Below the pieces are notes generated by a model. The model did no database searches. It saw nothing but the letters and a program-made list of their open reading frames with translations, and was not told the origin of the DNA. Both the position numbers and the translations under genes were made by a program. Shown here piece after piece: positions 9,044-19,000 of a stretch of 64,000 nucleotides of DNA. The stretch is from Prosthecobacter debontii (GTDB taxonomy: Bacteria > Verrucomicrobiota > Verrucomicrobiia > Verrucomicrobiales > Verrucomicrobiaceae), in NCBI GenBank assembly GCA_945869675.1, contig CAMBPS010000002.1, positions 1 through 64,000 of the forward strand, read 5' to 3'. Each line of letters starts with the position of its first letter. Position 1 is the stretch's first letter.

Positions 9044-10093
9044 TTAGCGCTTCACGCGACCCGCCGAATCGCCGCCGACCAGGGCTGCGATTTCCTCACG
9101 CGTGCTGAAGTTGAAATCACCTTCGATGGAATGTGCGAGGCAGCCAGCGGCCGTGGCAAAGGCGATGGCGCTTTGTGGCGCGTCGAGATCAGGGTTGGTC
9201 AGCGCGTAAATCAGTCCCGCCGTGAAGGCATCGCCCGCGCCGAGACGGTCCACGATATTCGTGATGGGATACAGTCGACCATTGACGGGAGCGTAGCAGA
9301 CTTGATCCGTGGCCTTCTCAAAAAGCAGGCCACCGAAGTTGTTGTGCGTGGCGGAAATACCTTCGCGCACGGTCATCGCGACGCGCGAGATCCGGGGAAA
9401 TTGTTGCGCGAGCTGACGTGCCAACTCATCGAGCGATGGAGAGCCTTGAAGGCCGAGCATGGCTTCCGCGTCCTCGCGACCACCGATGAACAGGTCTGCG
9501 AACGGCAGCAAGTCACGCATCGTGCGTGTCGCCAGCTCGCGCGGCAGCAAAGGCGGTTCCCACTGCCAGAGCTTGCTGCGGTAGTTCATGTCGATAGCCA
9601 CCTTCACCCCGCGCTGCAAGGCTTCGTGCAAAGCGGTCATCGTCACTTCAGCCGCATTGCGCGAGATCGCGGGCGTAATGCCGGAGACGATGAACCATTC
9701 CGCGCCTTCGAAGATCGCGTTCCAGTCGTAGTCGGCCGCCGGTGTAATCGCGATGGCTGAACCTTCGCGATCATAGATCACATTGCCGGGGCGTTGGTTT
9801 GCGCCGGTTTCGAGAAAATACAAACCCAGGCGGCCTTGTGGCGTGCGCAGGATGTGGCGAGTATTCACTCCGAGCGAGCGCAGGTTCGCCACACAAGCAT
9901 CGGCAATCGCATGCTCCGGCAGCGCCGTGACAAATGCAGCATCACCACCAAGATAAGCAATCGAGGCGGCAATGGAAGCCTCGGCTCCCGCAAAAGTCAC
10001 ATCCATCGTGCCAGGCATGGCTTGCTGGAAACGCTTGAAGCCCGGTGCAGCTAGGCGGCCCATGATTTCGCCAAAGGTAACAACGCGGCTCAT
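9044..10093 (-). CDS. kdgK: PfkB-family sugar kinase, likely 2-keto-3-deoxygluconate kinase
   Basis: This 349-residue PfkB/ribokinase-family protein opens with VVTFGEIMGRLAAPGFKRF and carries the family catalytic motif DRLGAGDAFTAGLIYAL near residue 285, where the Asp of GAGD is the general base. The N-terminal sequence and IDMNYRSKLW near 180 match KDG kinases, which phosphorylate 2-dehydro-3-deoxy-D-gluconate to KDPG in pectin and uronate catabolism. A strong Shine-Dalgarno (GGAGG) precedes the ATG at 10093. The start overlaps by 4 bp the stop of a short chimeric frame that ends like a KDPG aldolase, so the partner aldolase gene appears lost here. Cytoplasmic. Confidence 0.82.
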   Translation of the reverse strand: MSRVVTFGEIMGRLAAPGFKRFQQAMPGTMDVTFAGAEASIAASIAYLGGDAAFVTALPEHAIADACVANLRSLGVNTRHILRTPQGRLGLYFLETGANQRPGNVIYDREGSAIAITPAADYDWNAIFEGAEWFIVSGITPAISRNAAEVTMTALHEALQRGVKVAIDMNYRSKLWQWEPPLLPRELATRTMRDLLPFADLFIGGREDAEAMLGLQGSPSLDELARQLAQQFPRISRVAMTVREGISATHNNFGGLLFEKATDQVCYAPVNGRLYPITNIVDRLGAGDAFTAGLIYALTNPDLDAPQSAIAFATAAGCLAHSIEGDFNFSTREEIAALVGGDSAGRVKR

Positions 10094-10269
10094 GCCTCAC
10101 CTCCTCGCACACGCTTCACGATGGCCGACACATCACGTGCATTGGCCGTGATACCGCTCCAATCCTTGCGCTGGCCCGCGCTGCCGTGATCATCGGAGAG
10201 CAAAATGAGCCCATTTGGCTGCGCCGCGAAAAGTACCGGAGACAGAAAAAGAAAAAGCAGGAAACGCAT
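10090..10269 (-). pseudogene. Chimeric remnant: sulfatase-like 5' end joined to aldolase-like 3' end
   Basis: This 59-residue frame starts with a signal peptide and sulfatase-like opening (FAAQPNGLILLSDDHG; sulfatases typically start with a PNxxxxxxDDxG segment). It then switches to KDWSGITANARDVSAIVKRV, which resembles the C-terminal helix of KDPG/KHG aldolases. Its stop overlaps the kdgK start (ATGA), the usual arrangement for an aldolase-kinase pair. The simplest reading is a deletion that fused the beginning of a sulfatase gene to the end of an eda-like gene. The sulfatase half is recognised more securely than the aldolase half. The small protein may still be made and exported, but no function is expected. 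Confidence 0.5.
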
Positions 10270-10376
10270 GGGTGTGCTTAAACGACGTGTAACGGGTTTT
10301 CTAGCTTGTGTTTCCAATCGTGAGTCAACCATACTTCGGCCTGCAAGCCTCGAAACCGACACGAAGCAATCTCAAC

Positions 10377-11666
10377 ATGATGAAGTTTCTCTTTTTGAAC
10401 GTCCTGATGACGCTGTTTCTCAACGCGAGAGCCGAAGATGCGTTGCCGAAGCACAAACAGGCACCTTTGGTAGCAAGCGAATCGACGCCCCAAGAGGCAT
10501 TTCATATCGGCAAACTCGCCGAGCTGGATGCTGCGGTGACGCAGGCGGTGAGTGATGGCGTGATCGTGGGCGCGGCGGTGTGGGTCGAGCGGAATGGAGT
10601 ATCTCATCACAAGGCCTTCGGCCATCGCGCGATCAAGCCAACGATAGAGCCGATGACAGAGGACACGATCTTTGACGTAGCGTCAGTGACCAAAGCCGTC
10701 GCGACGGCGAGTGCGGCAATGCTCTGTCTGGAGCCTGGTTTGATCCAGCTCGATGACCCGGTGTCGAGGCATCTGCCGGAGTTTACTGGCGAGGGACGCG
10801 AGAAGATCATGATCAAGCATCTGCTGCTGCACAGCTCCGCGTTGCAGGTGAACCTGAACGGCACGAAAGCCCCATTCAGCCGCACGCCAGCGGAGGCCTA
10901 TGCCCAGGCCTGCCGAGAAAAGCCACTCTTTGAGCCAGGCAGTGCGTTTTCCTACAGCAGTGTGGGCAGCATGGTTCTGGGCATGGTGATCGAGAAGCTG
11001 AGTGGACGGACGTTTGATGCATTTTGCACCACTGAAATCTTCAAGCCTTTGAGAATGCAGGACACGCAGTTTCGTCCCTCTGGCGAGACCTTAAAACGAG
11101 TCGCGCCAACGAGCGCACCTCAGCTTGGACTCGTGGATGACACGGTGGCCCGCGAGATGGGCGGCGTGAGCGGTCATGCATCGCTCTTCAGCACCACGGG
11201 CGACCTGGCGCGCTTCGCCCGCATGATGCTGAATGGTGGCGAGCTGGATGGCGTGCGCGTTCTGAAGCCGGAAACGATTCAGCTTATGACCCGCGTGCAA
11301 AGTCCTGAGGCACTACGCTCACCCGATGCGAAGAACCTGCCGGTGAAGCGCGCCCTCGGCTGGGACATCAACACGCCCTACCGAACACCGCCGCATGATT
11401 ACTCGCTCGCGCGTGGTGCGCTGTTTCCCATCGGCAGTTATGGCCACACTGGCTGGACCGGCCAGATGCTTTGGATTGATCCGTTCTCGAAGACCTTCGT
11501 CATCTTCCTGTGCAATCGCTACGGCCCCGATGGCAAGGAAACGCGCTCAGTCGTGTCGCGGCTTCATCACCGGATCTCCACCCTTGCCGCCGAAGCCGTG
11601 AAGGGCTTTGATTTCAATGGCACTGCTCTGAAAAGACCGCCCGCTTTCCCAACTCCTACATACTGA
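10377..11666 (+). CDS. Serine hydrolase of the beta-lactamase (class C)/esterase family
   Basis: From ATG 10377 the protein has 429 residues with a signal peptide (MMKFLFLNVLMTLFLNARAE). The nucleophile motif SxxK is SVTK at residues 103-106 in FDVASVTKAVATAS. The YxN-like position is YSSVG, and the third motif is GHTGWTG near 380. This is a PF00144 serine hydrolase. Members are esterases, DD-peptidases or beta-lactamases, and sequence alone does not decide which. It is exported to the periplasm or surface. It is divergent from the sulfatase/aldolase chimera and is followed by a convergent second chimeric remnant, so it sits between two deletion-like scars. Confidence 0.86.
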   Translation: MMKFLFLNVLMTLFLNARAEDALPKHKQAPLVASESTPQEAFHIGKLAELDAAVTQAVSDGVIVGAAVWVERNGVSHHKAFGHRAIKPTIEPMTEDTIFDVASVTKAVATASAAMLCLEPGLIQLDDPVSRHLPEFTGEGREKIMIKHLLLHSSALQVNLNGTKAPFSRTPAEAYAQACREKPLFEPGSAFSYSSVGSMVLGMVIEKLSGRTFDAFCTTEIFKPLRMQDTQFRPSGETLKRVAPTSAPQLGLVDDTVAREMGGVSGHASLFSTTGDLARFARMMLNGGELDGVRVLKPETIQLMTRVQSPEALRSPDAKNLPVKRALGWDINTPYRTPPHDYSLARGALFPIGSYGHTGWTGQMLWIDPFSKTFVIFLCNRYGPDGKETRSVVSRLHHRISTLAAEAVKGFDFNGTALKRPPAFPTPTY

Positions 11667-11698
11667 GCACAGGGTCAACCACTGCCGCATCTCCGCCA

Positions 11699-12301
11699 TC
11701 ACTTCTTGCTCCGAGGCTTCGTAAGCGGAGGGGCATCCGTCAGCTTCTGCCCATCCAGCGTGATCTCCTTCGTCGCTGCCAGCCCCAACACGCGACAGCC
11801 GCTCACGGAATCGGGTTGCATGTGGTTTTCGATGCGGGAGTCGTGGATGCCGATGAGGTTCATGGCGGGTCCGTCGCTGCGAGTGAAGGCGTTGTTGGTA
11901 ATAAGGAGGCGCTCGATAGGCGGGATGCCGACTCCGCCTTGGGCGTCGATGGCGGAGTAATGTGGGCGCGAGCTGACGTCGATGAATGTGTTGTCCGTAA
12001 TGGTGATTTCGCTAGGGATGCCGCCGACGCGGTCGCCTTGCTTCTAGCCTTCGACTTCCTTGCCGACCTCAATGATATACCCGCCCAATTCATGCCCGAG
12101 CACCACGGGATAATTCACCAGCCAGGAGTGATCGGCGGTCCATGGGTGAAGATCGGAATCGCAAACACCGATATTGACGACTTCGAGGAGTACATCCTCA
12201 GAACCGATGGTGGGCTTTTCGATCTCACGAATTTCGACGGAGCATTTTTGAGGTGCAAAGTTGACAACGGAGGCAGATTTCACGGTGGTGGGAGGCATCA
12301 T
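11699..12301 (-). pseudogene. Chimeric remnant: zinc alcohol dehydrogenase N-terminus joined to beta-helix C-terminus
   Basis: Starting at ATG 12301/12298, the first 84 codons encode a GroES-like N-terminus of a zinc-dependent dehydrogenase (NIGVCDSDLHPW with the catalytic zinc Cys; NYPVVLGHELGGYIIEVG). An in-frame TAG occurs at 12044-12046. The same frame continues as KQGDRVGG and then becomes IPSEITITDNTFIDVSSRPH and LLITNNAFTRSDGPAMNL, typical of a right-handed parallel beta-helix (pectate lyase fold), ending with TGA at 11699. The dehydrogenase Rossmann domain and the N-terminal part of the beta-helix protein are both missing. It is a fused and nonsense-mutated remnant, so no active product is expected. 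Confidence 0.7.
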
Positions 12302-12383
12302 ACGCTGCGCCAACAGATGTCCACCAAGACAAAAAGTGTGTGAACTGCGCCAGACACCTCTTCCAATGGCATCATCCTTCATC

Positions 12384-13352
12384 CTACCACGGTGTGAACC
12401 GCAATCCGAACAAGGCGAGCACGCCTGCGCAGAGCACGCCAAGCGCGGGAATGAAGAACGGGTCGTAGAAGTCGATGACGTGCGGCTGCTTTTGCAACAC
12501 GACGACCTTTTTCATTTCATCGATGCTTTCGAAGACTTTCTTCAAGCCGTCCTCGCTGACGGCATTGAACACCTCGCCACCGGTTGCGCGAGTGATGTTG
12601 GTGAGCGGCTCGGAAATCTTGTCGCCCGTGAGCATGATGGTGAAGACGGTGATTTTCTCTAAGCGCAGATGCTCGATGATCGCGGCATCGAGCGGAGGAT
12701 TGATGTCGCTGCTTTCGCCATCGGTCATGAGGATGATCATGCGGTCTCCCGTGGGTCGCTGCGAGAGGAGGTCCGCAGTGCCATGCAGCGCCTTGCCAAT
12801 GAAGGTGCCACCCCAGAGTTCGTCGGGCAGGCCGTGGCGTCCCATGGAGGGTGGATCGAGCTTGGGGTTGTTCGGTTCGATGAAGCGCTTCGAGAGCGGG
12901 ATCGACTGCGTGTCGAGCGTGAGCGGCAACCAATGGATAAAGGAACGAGAGAAGATGGTGAGTCCAAAAGCATCTCCCTGGCGATAAGTGATGAATTGCT
13001 CAATCGCATTCATCGCCGAGTCGAATCGACGTTGCCGACCCTGCGCCTGCGAACCGTGGTTTTCAGCCATGCTGCCGGAGGTATCGAGCACGAACTGCAC
13101 GTTGTTCAGCTTCCGCTCCACCTCCGGTGGTGTATAAGTCATCGGATGCGCGAGGAAGATGATCGCGATGGCGAGCAATGCGGCAGGTAGGCAGTTCGCA
13201 GTGAGAACCAAGAACTGTAAAATACGTCCACGTCCTTGCTGCCCATGATCGAAGGGCATGGCGATGGTTTGCCCACGCCGTGTCCACTCCCAGAAGGCGA
13301 GGATGAAAGGTAAAGCGAGCAGACCGAGCAATTGTGGATGCTGGAAGATCAT
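12384..13352 (-). CDS. Membrane VWA-domain protein (BatB-like)
   Basis: This 322-residue protein has two N-terminal transmembrane segments (LLGLLALPFILAFWEW; LPAALLAIAIIFLAHP). A von Willebrand A domain follows with an intact MIDAS motif DTSGS at residues 90-94, TDGESSD near 200, and a C-terminal membrane helix (PALGVLCAGVLALFGL). It is the last gene of the MoxR/VWA operon, overlapping the preceding gene by 4 bp. In Bacteroides-type Bat operons such VWA proteins work with the MoxR ATPase and DUF58 protein in envelope stress tolerance or assembly of metal-dependent complexes. That role is transferred by analogy. Confidence 0.85.
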   Translation of the reverse strand: MIFQHPQLLGLLALPFILAFWEWTRRGQTIAMPFDHGQQGRGRILQFLVLTANCLPAALLAIAIIFLAHPMTYTPPEVERKLNNVQFVLDTSGSMAENHGSQAQGRQRRFDSAMNAIEQFITYRQGDAFGLTIFSRSFIHWLPLTLDTQSIPLSKRFIEPNNPKLDPPSMGRHGLPDELWGGTFIGKALHGTADLLSQRPTGDRMIILMTDGESSDINPPLDAAIIEHLRLEKITVFTIMLTGDKISEPLTNITRATGGEVFNAVSEDGLKKVFESIDEMKKVVVLQKQPHVIDFYDPFFIPALGVLCAGVLALFGLRFTPW

Positions 13353-14161
13353 GAGGCAGCCTCCACGGTGTAGGGCATGATCACCGCAGCGATGTCAGCA
13401 CTGGGAACAGATGAACTCGGATGATGCAACCAATGCTGCAGCTTCTTCAAAGCCTCGCTGGTCCTGCCATGACTAGCGATCTGAGCGAGCGTGCTATCCA
13501 TCGGCTCATTGCCTAGGGCGAGTTCGTTGCGCCAACATTTCAGCATCACCATCTCCAGCTTGGCTTTCGCATCGGCGTTGAGAGTACCCGCTTCGAGTTG
13601 AGCAAGAAACGTCTTCATCATCTCGGCAAGCGTCGGTGGTGGTGGCTCGGCATCCGGCTCGGCAGGCGGTTTCGGACGCTTCCAAAAAATGAGCAGGAGC
13701 AACCAGCCGATCCACAGCAGCGTGAACAAAGCCATCCACTCATAGTAGCGGCCACCGACATCGACGCGGATCTCTTCGGTCTCCTGGATGCGTGTGTCGA
13801 GGTTCTTCGAGAGCTTGGGATCGCCTTCGAACTTAAAACTAGGCAATCCCGTGAGCACGCTGCCGTCATCGGCGACGAGGTAGTCTTTGAGATCAAAGGT
13901 GCCTGCTCGATTGACGATGTAGCGCAAGTCATACACTCGACGATCAGGCCTCTCCGTGACCTCCGCGATGCGCACATTCACCGCCACACCCCACTTATAC
14001 GGCGCGACCGCGAGCAGCGGTCCACTGTAGGTGACGATGGCGGCTTGCTCGACACCGAGGGGCACACGCAGTCCATCGTCCTTCGTTCGCGTGACGACAA
14101 AGGCGATGATGCCCGTGATAACGAGGACTGCGGTGATCAGGATGACGTGTTTGCGTTTCAT
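13349..14161 (-). CDS. Membrane-anchored protein of the MoxR/VWA operon
   Basis: The ATG at 14161 overlaps the stop of the DUF58 gene (ATGA), giving 270 residues. A longer frame extends upstream but would run through the DUF58 gene. It has an N-terminal membrane helix (HVILITAVLVITGIIAFVV), a beta-rich periplasmic stretch of about 110 residues (DYLVADDGSVLTGLPSFKFE), a second helix (EWMALFTLLWIGWLLLLIFW) and a cytoplasmic tail of about 100 residues with KLEMVMLKCWRNELALG and EALKKLQHWLHHP. Position and topology resemble the small membrane genes between DUF58 and VWA genes in Bat-like operons. I cannot name a family. Confidence 0.72.
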   Translation of the reverse strand: MKRKHVILITAVLVITGIIAFVVTRTKDDGLRVPLGVEQAAIVTYSGPLLAVAPYKWGVAVNVRIAEVTERPDRRVYDLRYIVNRAGTFDLKDYLVADDGSVLTGLPSFKFEGDPKLSKNLDTRIQETEEIRVDVGGRYYEWMALFTLLWIGWLLLLIFWKRPKPPAEPDAEPPPPTLAEMMKTFLAQLEAGTLNADAKAKLEMVMLKCWRNELALGNEPMDSTLAQIASHGRTSEALKKLQHWLHHPSSSVPSADIAAVIMPYTVEAAS

Positions 14162-15021
14162 CGTCCTGCGCTGCCTCCGAAGCCCCGGCGGTTTAAAAAG
14201 TGACGCAGCTTGCCGAGAATGGGCTGGTCGGTGAGCAGATGCAGGTAGTCGATGCCGAAGCGTGTGAGTTCGCTTTTCCATTCCTCGCTTTTGATGAAGG
14301 CGCAACGTCCGTGGCCGACGAAGCTGCGGCCGGACTCAGCTTCACTACCACGGAAGATGCCTGCGCCTTTGATGTTCAGTTCGGCAGGATCTTGGAGATG
14401 CAGCACAAGGCAGTCATGCTCCTGCGACATCACCTGCAGCGCCGCGAAGGCATCGGGGTCATGTAGATCACTGAGCACGATGACGGTGGTGCGACGCTTT
14501 AAGGATGGCGCGACTTCGCGGGCGCGTTTGGCAAGTGACGTTTCTTCGAGGAAGTCGTGCAAGCGCAGCTTGTGTGACCATTCCATGATCAGATTTCGCG
14601 AGAGCGTGGGCCGCACATGCAGCTCGCGCGCGCCGCAGCCGAGCAGGCCCACGGGCGTCATGCTGGTCTGTGCAGCGAGCGCGATGCCGGTGGCGATGCG
14701 CACGGCCCAGGCATATTTGCTCAGCGTTTGCGACGTGAAGCACATCGACGCTGACGTATCGAGCAGGAGGTAGAGCGGAATTTGCTTTGGCTCCTGATAC
14801 TCCTTGATGAAGAGCTTGCCGACACGCGCGGACACCTTCCAATCAATGAACTTCACCGGATCGCCCGCCACGTAGAGCCGTGACTGCGCATACTCCAAGC
14901 CCCCGCCGTGGAAGACGGATTCCTCCTGCCCGAAGTTGAGGCTGTTGGCCAATTGCTTGACCGTGACCTCGAACTGCCGTGCATCGACAGGATCGGGATT
15001 GAGTTGGACTTGGCGTTGCAT
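14158..15021 (-). CDS. DUF58-domain protein
   Basis: This 287-residue soluble protein has the DUF58 core VAGDPVKFIDWKVSARVGKL, followed by a VWA-like segment (YLLLDTSASMCFTSQTLSKY) with the DTSAS metal-site motif. DUF58 proteins are encoded next to MoxR AAA+ ATPases and are thought to be their adaptor or substrate-recruiting partners. Here it lies 11 bp downstream of moxR and overlaps the next gene by 4 bp. No signal peptide is seen, so it is probably cytoplasmic or peripheral to the membrane. Confidence 0.87.
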   Translation of the reverse strand: MQRQVQLNPDPVDARQFEVTVKQLANSLNFGQEESVFHGGGLEYAQSRLYVAGDPVKFIDWKVSARVGKLFIKEYQEPKQIPLYLLLDTSASMCFTSQTLSKYAWAVRIATGIALAAQTSMTPVGLLGCGARELHVRPTLSRNLIMEWSHKLRLHDFLEETSLAKRAREVAPSLKRRTTVIVLSDLHDPDAFAALQVMSQEHDCLVLHLQDPAELNIKGAGIFRGSEAESGRSFVGHGRCAFIKSEEWKSELTRFGIDYLHLLTDQPILGKLRHFLNRRGFGGSAGR

Positions 15022-15032
15022 GACAAAATAAA

Positions 15033-16022
15033 TCAGCCCATGCCAGCGAGGATACCTTCGAGCACTTGCTTGCCCGTGTGGCCTGCCGCAGATGCCTCGT
15101 AGCTGACGCGGATGCGGTGCAGGATGACGTCTTCGGCGAGATCGAAGAGATCCTCGGGGGTGACGTAGTCGCGATCATGCATGATGGCGCGGGCGCGGGC
15201 GGAATTGATGAGAGCGAGGCCAGCGCGCGGGCTGCAACCAAAGTCGAGCAGCGGATTGTCGCGCGTGCGGCGGACGAGTTCGACGCAATGCTTCACGAAG
15301 ACTTCACTGACATGCACCGCTTGCACCGCTTCCATGGAGGTGACGAGATCGGCGACTGAGGCACCTGGACTGTCTTCGATCATGTCAAACGCGGAGCGCG
15401 GCACGGCACCGCCATCTTCCTTCCGCAAACCCATGCCGAGCTGGCGTTGCAGGATCATCTGTTCTTCATCGCGTGTCGGGTAGCCAAGGCGATGCAGCAG
15501 CATGAAGCGGTCGAGCTGTGCCTCGGGGAGATCGAAGGTGCCGGATTGTTCCACGGGGTTCTGCGTGGCGATGACCAGGAAGGGCGTGGGAAGTTTGAGG
15601 TTCTGGCCGCCAATGGTAACCTTGCGTTCCTGCATCGCCTCAAGCATCGCGCCTTGGACCTTCGGAGCGGCGCGATTGATTTCATCGGCGAGCAGCAAGT
15701 TCGTGAACACCGGCCCGCGATGAATGCGGAACTCGCCACTCTTTTGCTCGATGATCTCCGATCCGATGATGTCGGACGGCAGCATGTCGATGGTGAACTG
15801 GATGCGCTTGAAGTCGAGATTGATCGCCTTCGCGATGGTGTTGACGAGCAGCGTCTTCGCTAGACCTGGCAGGCCTTGCAGCAGCAAATGCCCGCCCGTG
15901 AGCAAGGCGATCATCACGCGCTCGACGACGACGTCCTGACCGACGACGATCTTTGCAACACGCTCGCGAACTCCGGCGACGAAGTGCTGCGGACTTTGAG
16001 AATTGGTGGTGGTAATGGACAT
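15033..16022 (-). CDS. MoxR-family AAA+ ATPase
   Basis: This 329-residue AAA+ protein has Walker A GLPGLAKT at residues 50-57 and Walker B LLLADEINR at about 109-117. The arginine-rich sensor region is FLVIATQNPVEQSGTFDLPE, and there is a C-terminal lid domain (GCSPRAGLALINSARARAIM). MoxR ATPases act as chaperones that mature protein complexes, usually with VWA proteins supplying metal-site recognition. It stands 24 bp after the large 1183-residue gene and 11 bp before DUF58, consistent with one transcript. Confidence 0.93.
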   Translation of the reverse strand: MSITTTNSQSPQHFVAGVRERVAKIVVGQDVVVERVMIALLTGGHLLLQGLPGLAKTLLVNTIAKAINLDFKRIQFTIDMLPSDIIGSEIIEQKSGEFRIHRGPVFTNLLLADEINRAAPKVQGAMLEAMQERKVTIGGQNLKLPTPFLVIATQNPVEQSGTFDLPEAQLDRFMLLHRLGYPTRDEEQMILQRQLGMGLRKEDGGAVPRSAFDMIEDSPGASVADLVTSMEAVQAVHVSEVFVKHCVELVRRTRDNPLLDFGCSPRAGLALINSARARAIMHDRDYVTPEDLFDLAEDVILHRIRVSYEASAAGHTGKQVLEGILAGMG

Positions 16023-16046
16023 GAAGTGTTTGTGAAAAGATTGTTC

Positions 16047-19000
16047 TTAAGTAGCGCTGCGGAGCCACTTCGATGCGATGGCGCGTAAATCAGTTTCGGA
16101 CATCGCGCCTGCGCTCGCCCCGAAACAGATGGCTTCCACGCGTTTGAGGTCAGTTTGCAATTCGCTCTGTTGGGTGTCCTTCAGTTTTACGAGTGGACTC
16201 GAACGCAAGCGGCGCAACAAGGCGACAACGGCGAAGCCATCGATTTCCTTAGGCATCGTGAAGACGTCGCGGGCACTCAGCGGGCGCTCGGTTTTGCCTT
16301 TGCCGTGTAGTGCGAGCCAGAGGATGAATGCCAAGGCCAAAACCGCGCCGCCGATGATGGATGGCCAAAGATACGGACTCTTCGCTGCGACGATGGCGAC
16401 CTCCTTGGCAGTCATGGTGCGGCCAACTTGCACCGCGGGCTCCTTCAAGGTGGTGAGGTTCATGTCGGTATAGCTTTCGTTCACGACCTTCGCATCCTTG
16501 GCCTTCGATTGAGGGAAGCTGAACGTGATCGGTGTCTCGGAGGCGCGAACTTGATCGCCATCCAATGAGATCGTCCAGACACGCTCGGACTTCGGCGCGA
16601 CTTGGTCGGCCCAGGTGTTCAGCTCGGTTATTTGCAGACCTTCGTGCGGGTTCACGTTCTTCACCGCGATGGCGTTCGCGGCTTTCATGTCGAGCAGTTG
16701 CTCAAGCTCCGGCACGAGGCCACTGGCGGTGGCTTTCACTTCGAGCGTGAGTGCGCCGTTGATGTTGAGCTGGCGGTTGTCGAGCGTTTGCGTGATCTCG
16801 ATGTTGCTGGCTGGACGTGGTTCAATCTTATCCGTGGCGACCTTGATGACGGTCTCGGCAGACTCGGCGGGAATGGTGATAGGACCGCTGAGATCGACGA
16901 ACTTCAGCTCGAGCTGCACCGGCGGAATCTTATCAACGCTGGCGTCCTTCGCGCGCACATGCAGGTAGGCGAGCACGGTCTCGTCCCAGCCTGCTTGCGC
17001 GGTGGGGCGCGGTTTGATGTCGGGCGTGGCGAAGGTGATGCTTTTGATGTCAAAAAAGGGCGTAAGCGCTTCGGTGATGTTGAGTTCGAGTTCATCGCGG
17101 GGGCCTTGCGCGGCGCGCATCTTCTTCACGAGCGCGGATGGCTTCTTTTGTTGCTTCACGAGTCCGGCATTGGCGTCATTGGTGAGGTATTGGCCGAAGT
17201 GTGCGGCGCGGCCCATGGCCTCGGTGTGGACGATGCTGACGATGATGCCGAAGTCTTGATCACGACCCACAGCATTCGATCCATCGACGCGAGTTTGCAG
17301 CCGCACTTCACTGAGCAATTCATCGAGATATGCGACCTGTTTTTGTGCGCCGAGCGTGAAGGGATCATCCTTGGTGATGACGAGCGAGCTGGCGAGGTAG
17401 CGGTATTTCAAATCCTCGTGCAGCGGGTCTTTTTCATCGGCGAGTCGGTCGTTCACGATCTTGGCAAACAGGCTGATGTGCGCCTTTGATGCCTTGCCCG
17501 GTAGCGCGACGAGATGCTCGCGGATGCGCGTCAAGGCAGCACGGTTCATGGCTTTGCTGAGATTGATCTGCCCGTTCGAGCTGATGCCGAGCAGGCCATT
17601 GAACCAACCAAGGTAGGCCGCGACGTTGTAGTCACCAGGCGCGAGTTTCTCGACCTGCTTGCCATACGCGGCGGCTCCGCGATTGAAGTAGTCCTGGGCT
17701 TGCAGGTTCTTCTCCTTATAGCCGACCATGCGCATCTTGTTTTCACTCGCGACGAGTTCCTGGAAGTATTCGAAGTCGCCCCACTCGACAAGCAAGGTGC
17801 CTGCGAGCGTCAGTGCTCGCGAGCTGTCGCCGTGGCCTGCAATCCAGCCGTCGATGAGCTTCAGCGCAGTGCCGTAGCCTTCACGGACGAGATCGAGCGT
17901 CTGTGTTTCATCGCGCTGTGTCATGCCGGCTTTTTGCACGTCCATCTTGCGCCAGCGCTCGCCGAGGTTCTTGCTCATGCGCGAGATGAGGAGGAAGAAC
18001 AAAGGCTCATCCATCTTGTCCATCGGGCCAAAGACTTTGTCGATGTGCGTGGTGCGATACGTTTCCGCATTGCTGTAAGCAAGATCGAAGGCCTCGACGA
18101 CCTTGCTGTAATCCGATGGCGCGATGCCGGCCTGACGAAACAGCGCCATCATGCGCGCGAGACTCTCAATGTTCTTCTCCATCATGATAGGCGTGACCGG
18201 AATGCGCGCGTCATCGGGTAAGTTGAACTTGCGGCGCAGCTGCTCGGGAATCTGCGGATTGTGCGTCTTCGCCCATACGCCGAGAAAGTCCTCCGCCAAT
18301 GCGGCTCCCACGCGCGCGCTGCGTTTGCCGATCTCGACGATGCGCTCCGCAGCTTGATCGAAGTTCGCACCCGTCAGGATGAGCCGCGACATGCCGACAT
18401 CGATGCGGTCTCTCATGCCTGTGCTCAAAGCAACGAGCCATTTGCCTGTCGGTGCTTGCGGCATCAGATCCTCGGGCAGGACAAAGCGCTGCGGATTGTT
18501 CGTGGCCTTCTGCGTAAAGGTGTTCTCGGCTTCGCTGGCCCAAACATCGGCCATCATCTCGATGACCTGCGTCCATGGTTGTTCACCAGGCTTCACCAGC
18601 TCGCAGAGCAAGTTTGCGACATTCGCCTGCACGGCGATGTTCTGCGTGCGCGTGACGACTTCGCCGTTGCGGTCGTTCTGCACCTTGCGTTCGAGCGCGG
18701 TGAGAAGCTTCATCGCGGTCTCGGGGTTGGATTTGACGAGTTCGGTAAAGACGGGCGCGAGCGTGCTCACCGGCACTTGGGTGATGATCTTCGAGATGTT
18801 ACTGATGGCTTTCTGCTTTTCTGAGTTTCTTTTTTTGTCAATCGATGGTGCCAGGAGCTCGCGGATGTTCTCATCCCAGATTTTCTGCACTTCGCTTCGC
18901 TGCGTGCTCTCGCGCTGCTCCTGCGTAGCGACAAAGGCCATCAATTCATTGCGCACGCTGTCATCGGCGATCTCTGCGATCTTGTCATTCGCTGGCAAAT

